Below are positions 14,100 to 23,567 of a stretch of DNA of 64,000 nucleotides, one piece after another; the first letter of the stretch is position 1; each line of letters begins with the position of its first letter. The notes beneath the pieces were generated by a model, which saw only the letters and a program-made list of their open reading frames with translations, was not told the origin of the DNA and ran no database searches. The translations under genes were made by a program, and so were the position numbers. The stretch lies in the NCBI RefSeq assembly GCF_001282685.1, contig NZ_LN875035.1:1895788-1959787 (forward strand), given 5' to 3'. This stretch comes from Niameybacter massiliensis. GTDB lineage: Bacteria > Bacillota > Clostridia > Lachnospirales > Cellulosilyticaceae.

Positions 14100-15263
14100 A
14101 TGAATGGATCTATAAGACAGCGTGGCAATACCTGGTCTTATCGTATAGATTTAGGTACCATTAATGGAAAGCGTAAACAAAAAGAAAAAGGTGGTTTTAA
14201 ATCTCAAAAAGAAGCTAAGCAAGCTATGCAACTTGCTATTGCTGAAATAATACAACAAGGTGAGCTTAAAGAAAGTAAAAAAATAACACTTAATGAAGTA
14301 TTTGAAGAATTTATATTATACGAAGCACCTATAACACGTAAACACGCAACTATTGTACGTTATCAAAGCTTATATAATAACCATATTAGCGTATTTGGTG
14401 CACGTATGATAAATGAAATTACAGCTCAAGAACTTCAAAAATTTATAACTAATAAATTAATACAAGAGAGTTTAAGTAATGACTATGTAAAGAGCATGTA
14501 TAACTTCCTCCTGCTACTTTGGAGATATGCCTATAAGAATAAATATATTTTGGATAATGCTGTAGAAGCTATAAAACCTCCCAAGGCTTATCGCTCTACA
14601 ACAGATATAAAAATATACACCATGGATGAGTTAAAACAAATCTGGAAGCGGATAGAGAAAACAAACAATTCTCATGCTTTTATGTTAGCTTTAAAGCTCG
14701 GATTAAGAATTGGTGAAATCTATGCTTTACGTTGGCAAGATATTGATTTCGAAACCAATACAGTACATATAACTAAACAACTTCAAAAACAAAATAAAAA
14801 ATGGTGTTTCACAACACCCAAAACATCTAATAGTTATAGAAAAATCCGTTTTGATAACGAATTAAAAAACTACCTTCTAGATTTACGAGATAAACAGGAA
14901 TTTGACAAGGAGTTTTTTGGTGCCACCTATAAGTCTAATAAGATACTAGATAAGACCTCAAAAACTGAAACAGTAATCGTTGTTCACGATTTCGTTAATA
15001 AAAAAGAAGATGGCCAAATGCTTAATACTGATAGTTGTAAATTTATCTCTACGGTATGCAAGTCTGACTTAAATATTCACTTTAAAATGCACAACTTAAG
15101 ACATACACATGCCACATTTCTTTTAGAGCAAGGATTAAATCCTAAATATGTATCTGAAAGACTAGGGCATTCTAAATTAGAATTTACTCTTAAATTATAT
15201 ACTCATATAACTAAAGGGATGGATGAGCAAGCCGTTGAGGCTCTTAATTTTTCTCTAGATTAG
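14100..15263 (+). CDS. int: Phage tyrosine recombinase (integrase)
   Basis: The 387-aa protein has the layout of Tn916/phage-type integrases. It has an AP2-like arm-binding N-terminus (residues 1-50, NTWSYRIDLGTINGKRKQKEKGGFKS), a SAM-like core-binding domain (60-160) and a catalytic domain with 'KLGLRIGEIYALRWQDIDF' (Arg box I), 'HNLRHTHATFLLEQGL' (HxxR) and 'LGHSKLEFTLKLYTHI' (His and the tyrosine nucleophile). GGAG precedes the ATG. It integrates the prophage, probably near the rubrerythrin 3' end with which it converges; the att core was not identified. Confidence 0.9.
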   Translation: MNGSIRQRGNTWSYRIDLGTINGKRKQKEKGGFKSQKEAKQAMQLAIAEIIQQGELKESKKITLNEVFEEFILYEAPITRKHATIVRYQSLYNNHISVFGARMINEITAQELQKFITNKLIQESLSNDYVKSMYNFLLLLWRYAYKNKYILDNAVEAIKPPKAYRSTTDIKIYTMDELKQIWKRIEKTNNSHAFMLALKLGLRIGEIYALRWQDIDFETNTVHITKQLQKQNKKWCFTTPKTSNSYRKIRFDNELKNYLLDLRDKQEFDKEFFGATYKSNKILDKTSKTETVIVVHDFVNKKEDGQMLNTDSCKFISTVCKSDLNIHFKMHNLRHTHATFLLEQGLNPKYVSERLGHSKLEFTLKLYTHITKGMDEQAVEALNFSLD

Positions 15264-15357
15264 TGGGCAGTGGGCATATATTTTTTTATATTTTTTGTCA
15301 TTGTCCACACATTTGCCCACAAAACTTATCAAAAATACATTTTCATAGATAAACACA

Positions 15358-15396
15358 AATAGGCACGTATATATTTTCAAGATACACGTACCTATT
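15358..15396. terminator. Hairpin between integrase and rubrerythrin
   Basis: AATAGG (15358-15363) pairs with CCTATT (15391-15396), extended by ACGT/ACGT after one mismatch. It lies between convergent genes and may terminate either transcript; it is also in the likely prophage attachment region. Confidence 0.4.
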
Positions 15397-15422
15397 GATA
15401 ATTATAGAATTATACCATGTTA

Positions 15423-15968
15423 TTATTTACTAAAGTATCTTTCTAATAATCCTTTGAAAGCACAGCCATGACGTGCTTCATCTTTAGCCATTTCATGAAC
15501 AGTGTCATGAATTGCATCAAGATTTTGTTGTTTAGCAAGTGTAGCAAGTTTTTTCTTACCATCACATGCACCATATTCTGCTTCAACACGTACTTGTAAA
15601 TTTGCTTTTGTATCTGCTTTAACGACTTCACCTAAAAGTTCTGCAAATTTAGATGCATGCTCTGCTTCTTCATAGGCAATACGTTTATAAGCTTCTGCAA
15701 CTTCTGGATAACCTTCACGATCAGCTTGACGGCTCATAGCAAGATACATTCCCACTTCAGTACATTCACCCATGAAGTTTGCACGTAATCCTTCTATAAT
15801 CTCTGGATCGATTCCTTCAGCTACACCGATACGGTGTTCATCAGACCAAGCAAGCTGTTCACCCATGGCTTCGAACTTACTAGCTGGTGCATTACAAATT
15901 GGACATTTTTCTGGTGGCTGGTCTCCTTCATGGATATAGCCACAAATTGTACAAACATATTTTTTCAT
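15423..15968 (-). CDS. Reverse rubrerythrin (N-terminal rubredoxin, C-terminal ferritin-like)
   Basis: The 181-aa protein begins with a rubredoxin domain ([20 protein letters not shown], two CxxC pairs binding one iron) and continues with a four-helix ferritin-like domain. The di-iron ligands are in '[12 protein letters not shown]', '[10 protein letters not shown]', 'EAEYGACDG' and 'KDEARHG'. The order of domains is reversed relative to classical rubrerythrin. In clostridia such proteins use NADH-derived electrons to reduce hydrogen peroxide and oxygen. Start at 15968 chosen for GGAGGCACACAA. It is followed upstream by SSB on the same strand but with its own leader. Confidence 0.85.
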   Translation of the reverse strand: MKKYVCTICGYIHEGDQPPEKCPICNAPASKFEAMGEQLAWSDEHRIGVAEGIDPEIIEGLRANFMGECTEVGMYLAMSRQADREGYPEVAEAYKRIAYEEAEHASKFAELLGEVVKADTKANLQVRVEAEYGACDGKKKLATLAKQQNLDAIHDTVHEMAKDEARHGCAFKGLLERYFSK

Positions 15969-16021
15969 TTGTGTGCCTCCTAACTTATTAACAATCATAA
16001 TTAGTATGGCTAAGAGATTAT

Positions 16022-16408
16022 TTAATATACTTCATTCGTTGAATTTACATTTTCAGTTGTTGCTGCTATCTCAGCTATTAGAGATTCATCACGCTTAGTA
16101 TTCCCTATAAATTCAAAGTCTTCTAGAAGGACTTTTGTTGCATAAACTCTGTCGTCTTCTTTGTTTGTATAGCTATAACTCATTAGTTTTCCATGTACAA
16201 TTAAAGAGGTTCCTTTTACCCCATATTTCACTAAAAGTTTTGCTTTTTGTCTAAAAGCAACTACATCAATAAAGTAGGTCTTTTGATCCTTTTTAGCCTT
16301 TTTGTCATCAACTGCTAAAGTAAATTGAACATAAGGTGTTTGTGTTTCTTTGCCTTCTTTTAACTCTAAATCCTTTGTAAGATTGCCAAGTAAATGAACT
16401 TGATTCAT
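16022..16408 (-). CDS. ssb: Single-stranded DNA-binding protein
   Basis: The 128-aa protein has the SSB OB-fold pattern: '[16 protein letters not shown]', 'VQFTLAVDD', '[32 protein letters not shown]' and '[10 protein letters not shown]'. The C-terminal tail is short and lacks the usual acidic D-D-x-P-F tip (ends STNEVY), so this may be a specialised second SSB copy, not the chromosomal main one. AGGAGG lies upstream. Confidence 0.8.
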   Translation of the reverse strand: MNQVHLLGNLTKDLELKEGKETQTPYVQFTLAVDDKKAKKDQKTYFIDVVAFRQKAKLLVKYGVKGTSLIVHGKLMSYSYTNKEDDRVYATKVLLEDFEFIGNTKRDESLIAEIAATTENVNSTNEVY

Positions 16409-16525
16409 AGATAACCTCCTAAAATTTTTTAAGAGTATATCCCATTTTTAATGTTTTATACAATTTTTAGTCTTATATTTTATTAGCTTGTCACACAAAG
16501 TTATATTATTCATATAATATGAGCA

Positions 16526-16565
16526 AAAGGGCCACTCTTAGTTTTTACTTTGAGGGACCCTTTTT
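16526..16565. terminator. Terminator after the purine operon
   Basis: AAAAGGG...CCCTTTT arms (about 16526-16532 and 16557-16563) with further GGCC/GGGACC pairing, near-symmetric on both strands. It serves the leftward operon ending at 16574. Confidence 0.6.
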
Positions 16566-16573
16566 ATTTTCAA

Positions 16574-17413
16574 TTAATATTCTTTTTCTGGTATAAAAGC
16601 CTCACAGCTCATGGCTATACCTGTTGGTGTAATAAGCAGTGGATTCGCTGGTTTAATGGTCTTAACACCAACTGTCTTTTCAAAGATTTGTTCCATTCCC
16701 TGTAAACAGCACGTACCGCCGCAAAGATAAATAGCATCGATTTGATAACCTTCAATATGATTTTTAACAATGGTAGCCATCTTCTCAATAACGGCCTTAA
16801 CATGCCCTAATACTTCTCTTTGATGGGCTGGATCCTTTTTGAAAACTTCTGCTTCTTCTACTGGCAGATGATGACTCCCTGCTAGTACAAGAGTAAGATG
16901 CGTACCACCTGTAGGTTCATCTGCAACATAAACGACTTTATCATCTTTGAAGATCGAAAGTCCCGTGGTGCCACCTCCTATATCTACAACCGCACCATCT
17001 GTAATATGCAATACATTATTTGCAGCCGTAGGTTCATCTAGAACTTGGCTTACTTCCATTTCTGCACCTTCTACAACATAACAATGTGTTTTAATACTTG
17101 ACTCCGTTCCAGGTGGCATTGCAATAGAAGCTCTAAGTAATCTTACACCTAGTCTTGTTTCTAACTTCTCTTTGAGATTTTTGACTATTTTAAGTGCACC
17201 TACATAATCTACAATAATACCATCTTTTAATACATGTGCTTCTTGAAGCTCTGAGGCCACTGGTTCATCTTGTTCATTTAAAACGACTATCCCTATATAT
17301 GCAGTTCCTAAGTCCACACCTACCTTAAGTTTATCACCTTTTTGATAGAAAGTTTCCTTCAAACTCTTTTCTACTTTCTCTATTTGAGCCTCAACTAATC
17401 TTTCATTATACAT
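16574..17413 (-). CDS. EutJ-like Hsp70/actin-fold chaperone in the purine operon
   Basis: The protein (279 aa from the preferred ATG at 17413, behind GAGGGAG) has the actin/Hsp70 ATPase motifs. These are 'VGVDLGTAYIGIVVL' (phosphate 1), 'VVDIGGGTTGLSIF' (phosphate 2) and 'IDAIYLCGGTCCLQGMEQIF' (adenosine), with 'LDEPTAANNVL' as in EutJ. EutJ accompanies ethanolamine and other microcompartment loci. Here it is the last gene of the purine catabolic operon, 80 bp after the hydantoinase. Some clostridial xanthine-utilisation microcompartment loci carry such a gene, but no shell genes occur in this operon. It may mature an oxidoreductase or ammonia lyase; this is inferred. Confidence 0.7.
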   Translation of the reverse strand: MYNERLVEAQIEKVEKSLKETFYQKGDKLKVGVDLGTAYIGIVVLNEQDEPVASELQEAHVLKDGIIVDYVGALKIVKNLKEKLETRLGVRLLRASIAMPPGTESSIKTHCYVVEGAEMEVSQVLDEPTAANNVLHITDGAVVDIGGGTTGLSIFKDDKVVYVADEPTGGTHLTLVLAGSHHLPVEEAEVFKKDPAHQREVLGHVKAVIEKMATIVKNHIEGYQIDAIYLCGGTCCLQGMEQIFEKTVGVKTIKPANPLLITPTGIAMSCEAFIPEKEY

Positions 17414-17493
17414 AAGCTGCTCCCTCATGATTATTGTCTTCTCTTTAAAGTTTAGAAAAGAGTGAGGGCTTTGCATAGGGGTAGCTAAATAAA

Positions 17494-18867
17494 TTATTCA
17501 ATATTTCCTGATGGGCCTCTAAATAAGTACTGCCCTTTTCTTTCATTAATCACTTTTCCTTCTTTCACCACTTGTTCTCCTCTTAAGAAAACGTATTCCG
17601 CACGCCCTTTAACACAAAGACCTTCATAGGGTGTATAATCTACCGATTGTACCTGAGTCGTACTTGAAAGTTTCGTTTCATAGTTAGGATTCCAAATGAC
17701 TAAATCTGCATCACTTCCGACTTCAATAGTCCCTTTAGCTGGATAAAGTCCAAATAGCTTTGCCGTTTTTGTGCTGAGTAGCTCTGCCATTTGCTTCAAG
17801 CTTATATGTCCTTTATCTACACCATATGTATAGATCAGTTGTGGACGATGCTCAATACCTGGGATACCATTGGGAATTTCACTAAAATCTGCTAATCCTT
17901 GCCTTTTTTGTGTGGCAAAGTTAAAGGCACAATGATCCGTACTAATGGTTTGAATAAGCCCTGTGTGTATGCCTTGCCAAAGTGCTTGTTGATCTTGTTT
18001 TGTTCTAAGAGGCGGTGATAACACATACTTAGCACTTTCAAACTCCTTTAACTGATAAGCATGTTCATCTAAAATGAGATATTGCGGACAAGTTTCCACA
18101 TAAACGATTTGTCCTCTTTCTTTAGCACGCTCGATTGCTTCTAGCCCCTTTTGAGTACTCAAATGGACAATATGAACAGGTGTACCTGCTAAATAAGCAA
18201 TATCTAAGAACCTTCCTATTGCTTCACTTTCTACAATATCAGGGCGTGAAGCGGGATGGGCACGGGGCCCAAAATGCCCACTGTCTTTTTGAGCCTGAGT
18301 AAGTACCTTGACTAAATCTCCATTTTCACAATGACAGCCTACAATGCCACCTATATGATCAACAGCTTGTAAAATCTCAAATAGTATATCATCACTTACT
18401 CTTAAGGCATCATAAGCCATATATACTTTAAACGAAGTGACGCCTATATCTTTTATAAAAAGCATTTCTTTACGTGTTTGTTCGTTCCAATCCGTAATCG
18501 CTAAATGGAAGCCATAATCTGCACAGCTCTTTCCATTTGCCTTTTGATGCCATACTTTGATAGCATCCATAAGACTTTCACCCTTTTCTTGGGTAGCAAA
18601 ATCTATAATGGTTGTTGTGCCACCTACTAATGCTGCTTTTGTTCCTGTATAAAAATCATCCGAAGTATGTGCCTTGCCTGTATCCATATCTAAGTGAGTA
18701 TGAGCATCTATAAAGCCTGGAAAGATAATGTTTCCATAAGCTTCAACAATCTGATCAGCCGTACGTATTTGTCCTATACCGCTGATCACCCCCTCATCTA
18801 TTAATAAATCAGTAGGTCCTACTTCAGGGTTCGTTGCTAAAATTGCACCTTTAATCAGTAAAGACAC
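17494..18867 (-). CDS. hydA: Dihydropyrimidinase/hydantoinase family amidohydrolase
   Basis: The 457-aa protein has the binuclear amidohydrolase motifs: 'DAHTHLDMD' (metal HxH), 'SFKVYMAYD' (the carbamylated-lysine segment), 'GCHCENGD', 'HIVHLST' and 'STDHCAF' (metal Asp). It cleaves a cyclic amide bond in a purine-derived hydantoin or imide. It corresponds to hyuA/ygeZ in the published gut purine-degradation gene set. It follows the permease by 4 bp. Confidence 0.85.
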   Translation of the reverse strand: MSLLIKGAILATNPEVGPTDLLIDEGVISGIGQIRTADQIVEAYGNIIFPGFIDAHTHLDMDTGKAHTSDDFYTGTKAALVGGTTTIIDFATQEKGESLMDAIKVWHQKANGKSCADYGFHLAITDWNEQTRKEMLFIKDIGVTSFKVYMAYDALRVSDDILFEILQAVDHIGGIVGCHCENGDLVKVLTQAQKDSGHFGPRAHPASRPDIVESEAIGRFLDIAYLAGTPVHIVHLSTQKGLEAIERAKERGQIVYVETCPQYLILDEHAYQLKEFESAKYVLSPPLRTKQDQQALWQGIHTGLIQTISTDHCAFNFATQKRQGLADFSEIPNGIPGIEHRPQLIYTYGVDKGHISLKQMAELLSTKTAKLFGLYPAKGTIEVGSDADLVIWNPNYETKLSSTTQVQSVDYTPYEGLCVKGRAEYVFLRGEQVVKEGKVINERKGQYLFRGPSGNIE

Positions 18868-18871
18868 ATTT

Positions 18872-20206
18872 TCACCCCTTCTTGTGGCTTAAAAGATTTA
18901 AAAAGATGTTGGCAATAATGCCTACAATACATACACTTGCTACAGCATCACTAAAAATAAATTGTAAAAATGGATGAAAATGCGCTGTTACTTCTGGAAG
19001 TGCTGTAAGTCCATATCCTATTGCAAAAGTAACAGATAAAATTAATACATTTTTTTCAGTAAATCCTGCTTTGGCAAGCATTTTAAAACCATTAATTAAA
19101 ATCATCGCAAAAACTGTAATCACTGCTCCACCTAAAACACTAGAAGGCATCGCTGCAAAGACTGCACCTACTTTAGGTACAATACTTGCGAGTATAAGTA
19201 CAGCTGCCCCCATAGCAATACAGAATTTATTGACTACTTTAGTCATAGCTACAATCCCTGCATTCTGACCAAATGCTGTGTTTGGAAGGCAGTTAAATAG
19301 TCCTGCTACCTGAGAACCAATAGCATCTGCCAAAATAGCACCTTGATTTTCACTTGGCGTTGCTTCTCTATTAAAAGCTGCCATGGTAATACCGCTTGTA
19401 TTACCTAATGTTTCTAAACCAGAAACAATATAAACAGCAGCAAAAGCCATAATGGCATCTAATCTAAATTCTGGTTTAAAATATAAAGGCATTGGAATGG
19501 TAAACCAACTTGCTTCCATTACCGGTGTTAAGTCTACCTTGCCCATCATAAGGGCTACTATAAACCCTACTACTAAACCAATGAGTAACGCTGTCACTTT
19601 GAAAAAGCCCTTTCCGTAGCGCTGTAAAACAATAACAATGAGAAAAACCAAGCTTCCAAGGAATAAGTTTTCTAACGAACCAAAGTCACTTGCACCTACA
19701 CCTCCGGCAAAGTAATTGGCACCTATCCCAAGGAGCTTAATACCGATTGTTACAAGTACAGCACCAATGATCACAGGAGAAAAAATATTTTTGGCTGGCT
19801 TTATAAGAAGCCCCATAATAATTTCAACAAATGCACCAACTAAGATGCCGCCAAAAACTGCTTGAATCCCATAGCTAGCTGCTATAGTTGATAAGGTCGG
19901 AACAAAAGCAAAAGCTGTTCCCATGACAATCGGAAGGTTGGCACCTATTTGTAGATTCTTTCCAAGCTTTATAGGATAAAGTTGAATAAACGTAGCAAGC
20001 CCTGATACAAGCATAGCGCATTGAATCATTAATACCCGTTCTTGCATACTCACACCAGCGATACCTGCTACAATAAAAATAGGTGCTAAATTTCCTGCAA
20101 ACATAGCTAGAACGTGTTGTAATCCTAGTGGAACAGCAACTGAAAGACTAGGACGCCCCTCCAGCTGATAAATAAGGTTCCTATCTTCTTCCTTACTTGC
20201 TTTCAT
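18872..20206 (-). CDS. NCS2-family purine (xanthine/urate) permease
   Basis: The 444-aa protein has 12-14 hydrophobic helices and the NCS2/NAT signature Q-N-x-G-x4-T (QNAGIVAMTK at about residue 311), preceded by 'LFNCLPNTAFG'. It is a proton-coupled nucleobase importer of the plasma membrane. In this context the substrate is most likely xanthine or urate, not uracil. Its start lies inside the end of the carbamate kinase gene (14-bp overlap), so the two are translationally coupled. GGGGGTAGACC precedes the ATG. Confidence 0.85.
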   Translation of the reverse strand: MKASKEEDRNLIYQLEGRPSLSVAVPLGLQHVLAMFAGNLAPIFIVAGIAGVSMQERVLMIQCAMLVSGLATFIQLYPIKLGKNLQIGANLPIVMGTAFAFVPTLSTIAASYGIQAVFGGILVGAFVEIIMGLLIKPAKNIFSPVIIGAVLVTIGIKLLGIGANYFAGGVGASDFGSLENLFLGSLVFLIVIVLQRYGKGFFKVTALLIGLVVGFIVALMMGKVDLTPVMEASWFTIPMPLYFKPEFRLDAIMAFAAVYIVSGLETLGNTSGITMAAFNREATPSENQGAILADAIGSQVAGLFNCLPNTAFGQNAGIVAMTKVVNKFCIAMGAAVLILASIVPKVGAVFAAMPSSVLGGAVITVFAMILINGFKMLAKAGFTEKNVLILSVTFAIGYGLTALPEVTAHFHPFLQFIFSDAVASVCIVGIIANIFLNLLSHKKG

Positions 20207-21143
20207 GGTCTACCCCCACTATACGGGTTCCTGTTGAACCTTCTATACCTTCCTTAGCCTTTTCAAGTAAAGTAATAATAGCTGTTCTACCTACACTAGA
20301 AGCTGCAAAATCTAGAGCTGCTTCTACTTTGGGAAGCATAGAACCTTTAGCAAAATGTCCTTCTTCGATATATTTCTGAGCTTCAGCAACAGTAAGGGTA
20401 TCTAACCATTTTTCATTAGGTTTATTAAAATTGATCGCTACTTTCTCTACCGCAGTTAAAATAATAAGACAATCTGCATGGAGGGCTTTAGCGAGTTCAC
20501 AACTTGCAAAATCTTTATCAATAACAGCGCCTGAACCTGAAAGATGGTTACCTTTTGCAATGACTGGAATACCTCCTCCGCCAGCAACAATGACGACTTG
20601 ACCTGCATCAAGTAAAGTCTTTATTGTTTCCATTTCGATAATACGCTTAGGTCTAGGAGAAGCAATGACACGTCGATAACCACGTCCGGCATCCTCCATC
20701 ACAGAGTACCCTTTTAAAACAAGTTCATCAGCTTCCTCTTTGGTCATAAAGCGCCCAATGGGTTTAGTAGGATTGTCAAAAGCTTTATCATTAGGATCAA
20801 CTTCTACTTGCGTAATTAATGTAACAACAGACTTTGTAATACTTCGATTTAAAAGCTCTTCTCTTAAAGCATTTTGAAGGTCATATCCAATATATCCTTG
20901 ACTCATGGCTACACAAACAGACATTGGAATCACACTGGTTTCTGGATTGGCTTTATGCATTTCACCCATAGCTACATTAATCATGCCGACTTGAGGGCCA
21001 TTTCCATGTGAAATGACCACCTCATATCCGGCTTCAATTAAATCCCCGATTGCCCGGGCTGTATGTTTAACTGCAAGCATTTGTTCTGCTAAATTATTTC
21101 CTAAAGCATTTCCCCCTAAAGCAATGACAACACGTTTTGCCAT
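20193..21143 (-). CDS. arcC: Carbamate kinase
   Basis: The 316-aa protein has the family motifs 'VVIALGGNALG' (N-terminal phosphate-binding), 'VISHGNGPQVGMINVAM', 'GYRRVIASPRPKRIIE' and 'VIVAGGGGIPV'. It makes ATP from carbamoyl phosphate and ADP, releasing ammonia and CO2, the energy-yielding last step after YgeW. Corresponds to yqeA of the E. coli purine cluster. Start at 21143 (MAKRVV) chosen because GGAGGTG precedes it. Confidence 0.9.
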   Translation of the reverse strand: MAKRVVIALGGNALGNNLAEQMLAVKHTARAIGDLIEAGYEVVISHGNGPQVGMINVAMGEMHKANPETSVIPMSVCVAMSQGYIGYDLQNALREELLNRSITKSVVTLITQVEVDPNDKAFDNPTKPIGRFMTKEEADELVLKGYSVMEDAGRGYRRVIASPRPKRIIEMETIKTLLDAGQVVIVAGGGGIPVIAKGNHLSGSGAVIDKDFASCELAKALHADCLIILTAVEKVAINFNKPNEKWLDTLTVAEAQKYIEEGHFAKGSMLPKVEAALDFAASSVGRTAIITLLEKAKEGIEGSTGTRIVGVDHESK

Positions 21144-21164
21144 TTTAAACACCTCCACGTCTTT

Positions 21165-22358
21165 TTAATGCCTGCGACGTTCTTTCCCTTCTTGATATAA
21201 CTTTTTAAGTAAAGCAGCTGGATCTTGTGCTTTAGCGAGGAAGATCATAGCAGCAATAATATAAGGTTTATAAGAAGCTTCTTTATAAAGTGGGTCACGA
21301 TAACGATCAAACACAGAAGCAGCTACTTCCCCATGTTCACAACTTACATCACTAATATCTGCTGGTAAACAGTGAAGGTAAAGTGCTTTACCCTCTTTAG
21401 TGGTTGCCATTAGTTCTTCCGTACACTCCCAATCCATATGTTTTGCATTCTCAGCAAGGAGTTCTTTTTCAAGTGCTTTAATTCCCTCGGCATCACCTTT
21501 AGCATAAAGATCTGTACGTTTTTCCATGGCGTGATAAGGTGCCCAGCTCTTTGGATAAACGATATCAGCATCTTTAAAGGCTTCTGCCATAGAGTATGTT
21601 TTTGTAAAGCTACCACCTGAAGCTTCTGCTTGTTTAGCAGCTAATTCTTCTACATCATTCATAATTTCATAACCTTCTGGATGGGCAAGTACAACATCCA
21701 TACCCATACGTGTCATAAGTCCTACAATGCCTTGTGGCACAGAAAGTGGTTTACCATAAGAAGGTGAATAAGCCCATGTCATGGCAACTTTCTTACCTTT
21801 TAAGTTTTCGATGCCGCCAAACTCATGAATAATGTGTAACATATCTGCCATAGCTTGTGTCGGATGGTCAATGTCACATTGAAGATTCACAAGTGTTGGA
21901 CGTTGTTCTAAGATCCCTTTTCTATAGCCCTCTTCTACAGACTCCGTTACTTCATGCATGTAAGTATTACCTTTTCCAATGTACATATCATCGCGGATAC
22001 CAATAACATCTGCCATAAAGGAAATCATATTAGCCGTTTCACGTACTGTTTCACCATGAGCAATTTGTGACTTGCCTTCATCTAAATCTTGAACTTCTAA
22101 TCCAAGTAAGTTACAAGCTGAAGCAAAACTAAAACGTGTACGTGTAGAATTATCTCTAAAGAGTGAAATACCAAGTCCACTATCAAAGATTTTAGTAGAG
22201 ATATTTTGACTTCTTAAATAACGCAAAGTGTCTGCTACTGTAAAAACAGCTTCTAGTTCTTCAAAGCTTTTTTCCCAAGTAAGGAAAAAGTCATTTTGAT
22301 ACATATCTTTAATGTGGAGATGTTCTAACTTTTTAATGGCCTCTTCAAATTGAAACAT
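21165..22358 (-). CDS. ygeW: YgeW-type (knotted) carbamoyltransferase
   Basis: The 397-aa protein has the carbamoyl-phosphate motif 'STRTR' in 'FRDNSTRTRFSFASACNLLG', 'AHGETVRETA', 'DHPTQAMADML', 'MTWAYSPSYGKPLSVP' and 'LHCLPADISD'. The length (about 400) and the HCLPADISD form match YgeW, not ornithine or aspartate carbamoyltransferase. The enzyme is proposed to phosphorolyse a carbamoylated intermediate of purine breakdown (oxamate-like or similar) to give carbamoyl phosphate for carbamate kinase. The exact substrate is unsettled. It ends 21 bp before the carbamate kinase start. Confidence 0.85.
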   Translation of the reverse strand: MFQFEEAIKKLEHLHIKDMYQNDFFLTWEKSFEELEAVFTVADTLRYLRSQNISTKIFDSGLGISLFRDNSTRTRFSFASACNLLGLEVQDLDEGKSQIAHGETVRETANMISFMADVIGIRDDMYIGKGNTYMHEVTESVEEGYRKGILEQRPTLVNLQCDIDHPTQAMADMLHIIHEFGGIENLKGKKVAMTWAYSPSYGKPLSVPQGIVGLMTRMGMDVVLAHPEGYEIMNDVEELAAKQAEASGGSFTKTYSMAEAFKDADIVYPKSWAPYHAMEKRTDLYAKGDAEGIKALEKELLAENAKHMDWECTEELMATTKEGKALYLHCLPADISDVSCEHGEVAASVFDRYRDPLYKEASYKPYIIAAMIFLAKAQDPAALLKKLYQEGKERRRH

Positions 22359-22360
22359 AA

Positions 22361-23563
22361 TTATTTGTCCCCCTTAGCATATAGTGATGGAATTTCAGCA
22401 TAAACTGCTGCACATTTAACAAGATCTGCTTTCCAAGTTTTTTCGTTTGGCGCATGGGCTTCACATTCTTTTCCCGGGCCAAAACCAACACAAGGAATAC
22501 CAAAACGTCCCATAATAGATACACCGTTTGTTGAGAAGGTCCATTTATCTACAAATGGTGTGCCGTATAAATCTGTATATGAAGCTACAACAGCTTGTGT
22601 AGCAGGGTGTTCTTCAGGTACAACCCAAGCAGGGAAATAGCAATCTGTTGGATACACTAACTTAGTCCAGCTTGGTGAGTCATAAGTATACATCGTTACT
22701 TGTGCATTGTATTTTTGAACAGATGGCAAATTACGAATTTCTTCTAAAGCCATTTCATACGTTTCACCAGCTGTAAGACGTCTATCAATGGAAATTGCAC
22801 TCATATCTGCAACTGCACAACGAGAAGGTGAGTTATAGAAAGATTGTGATACGGTCAGAGTCCCTTTCCCTAAGAAAGCATCTGTATGAAGACGATTATT
22901 AAGCTCTTTCACTTCACTGATAATTTCGGCCATTTTATAAATCGCATTATCACCGCGTTCTGGTGCAGAACCGTGGCAAGAGATTCCTTTAACTTCTACA
23001 CGAATTTCCATACGCCCTCTTTGACCACGATAGATATTGCCATCAGTAGGTTCTGTAATAACTACAAATTCTGGACGTACTTTGTCTTCTTGTATAATGT
23101 ATTGCCAGCATAAACCATCACAGTCTTCTTCTTGAACAGTCCCAGTTACTAAGACTTGATAGCCTTCTGGAATAAGGTCTAAATCTTTCATAATCTTTGC
23201 CCCATAGACAGATGAAACAATACCTCCAAGTTGATCAGATGCACCACGTCCGCCAATCTCTTCTTCTGTTTCATAACCTAAGTAAGGATCAAATGTCCAG
23301 TTACTACGTTCACCAATGCCTACCGTATCAATATGTGCATCAAAACCAATAATTTTTTCTCCTGTACCCATATAGCCTAATACATTTCCCATTGGATCAA
23401 CGACCACTTTATCAAAGCCTACTTGCTTCATTTCTTTTGCAATACGATGAATAACCAATTCTTCTGTACAACTTTCACCAGGAATAGCAATTAAGTCTCT
23501 TAAAAATGCTGTCATAGCCTCTTTGTACTGCTCTGCTAATACTTTAATACGGTTTGTTTCCAT
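22361..23563 (-). CDS. ygeY: YgeY-type M20 metallohydrolase
   Basis: The 400-aa protein is an M20 peptidase/deacylase: '[15 protein letters not shown]' (metal HxD), '[20 protein letters not shown]' (metal Asp and general base region), '[11 protein letters not shown]' (catalytic Glu-Glu) and a C-terminal 'PNEKTW' segment. GGAGGAG precedes the ATG at 23563; the extended frame to 23665 has no ribosome site and runs into ygeX. It lies 2 bp from ygeW and 4 bp from ygeX. In the purine pathway it likely hydrolyses an acylated diaminopropionate-type intermediate; this is from cluster knowledge. Confidence 0.85.
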   Translation of the reverse strand: METNRIKVLAEQYKEAMTAFLRDLIAIPGESCTEELVIHRIAKEMKQVGFDKVVVDPMGNVLGYMGTGEKIIGFDAHIDTVGIGERSNWTFDPYLGYETEEEIGGRGASDQLGGIVSSVYGAKIMKDLDLIPEGYQVLVTGTVQEEDCDGLCWQYIIQEDKVRPEFVVITEPTDGNIYRGQRGRMEIRVEVKGISCHGSAPERGDNAIYKMAEIISEVKELNNRLHTDAFLGKGTLTVSQSFYNSPSRCAVADMSAISIDRRLTAGETYEMALEEIRNLPSVQKYNAQVTMYTYDSPSWTKLVYPTDCYFPAWVVPEEHPATQAVVASYTDLYGTPFVDKWTFSTNGVSIMGRFGIPCVGFGPGKECEAHAPNEKTWKADLVKCAAVYAEIPSLYAKGDK

Positions 23564-23567
23564 GTTT

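Noticed and set aside
15..15430. ATGTTATTATT shared between about 15-25 and 15418-15428 as possible prophage att repeats
   Set aside because: The 11-mer is low-complexity AT sequence and the match does not extend. The prophage left end is also not fixed.
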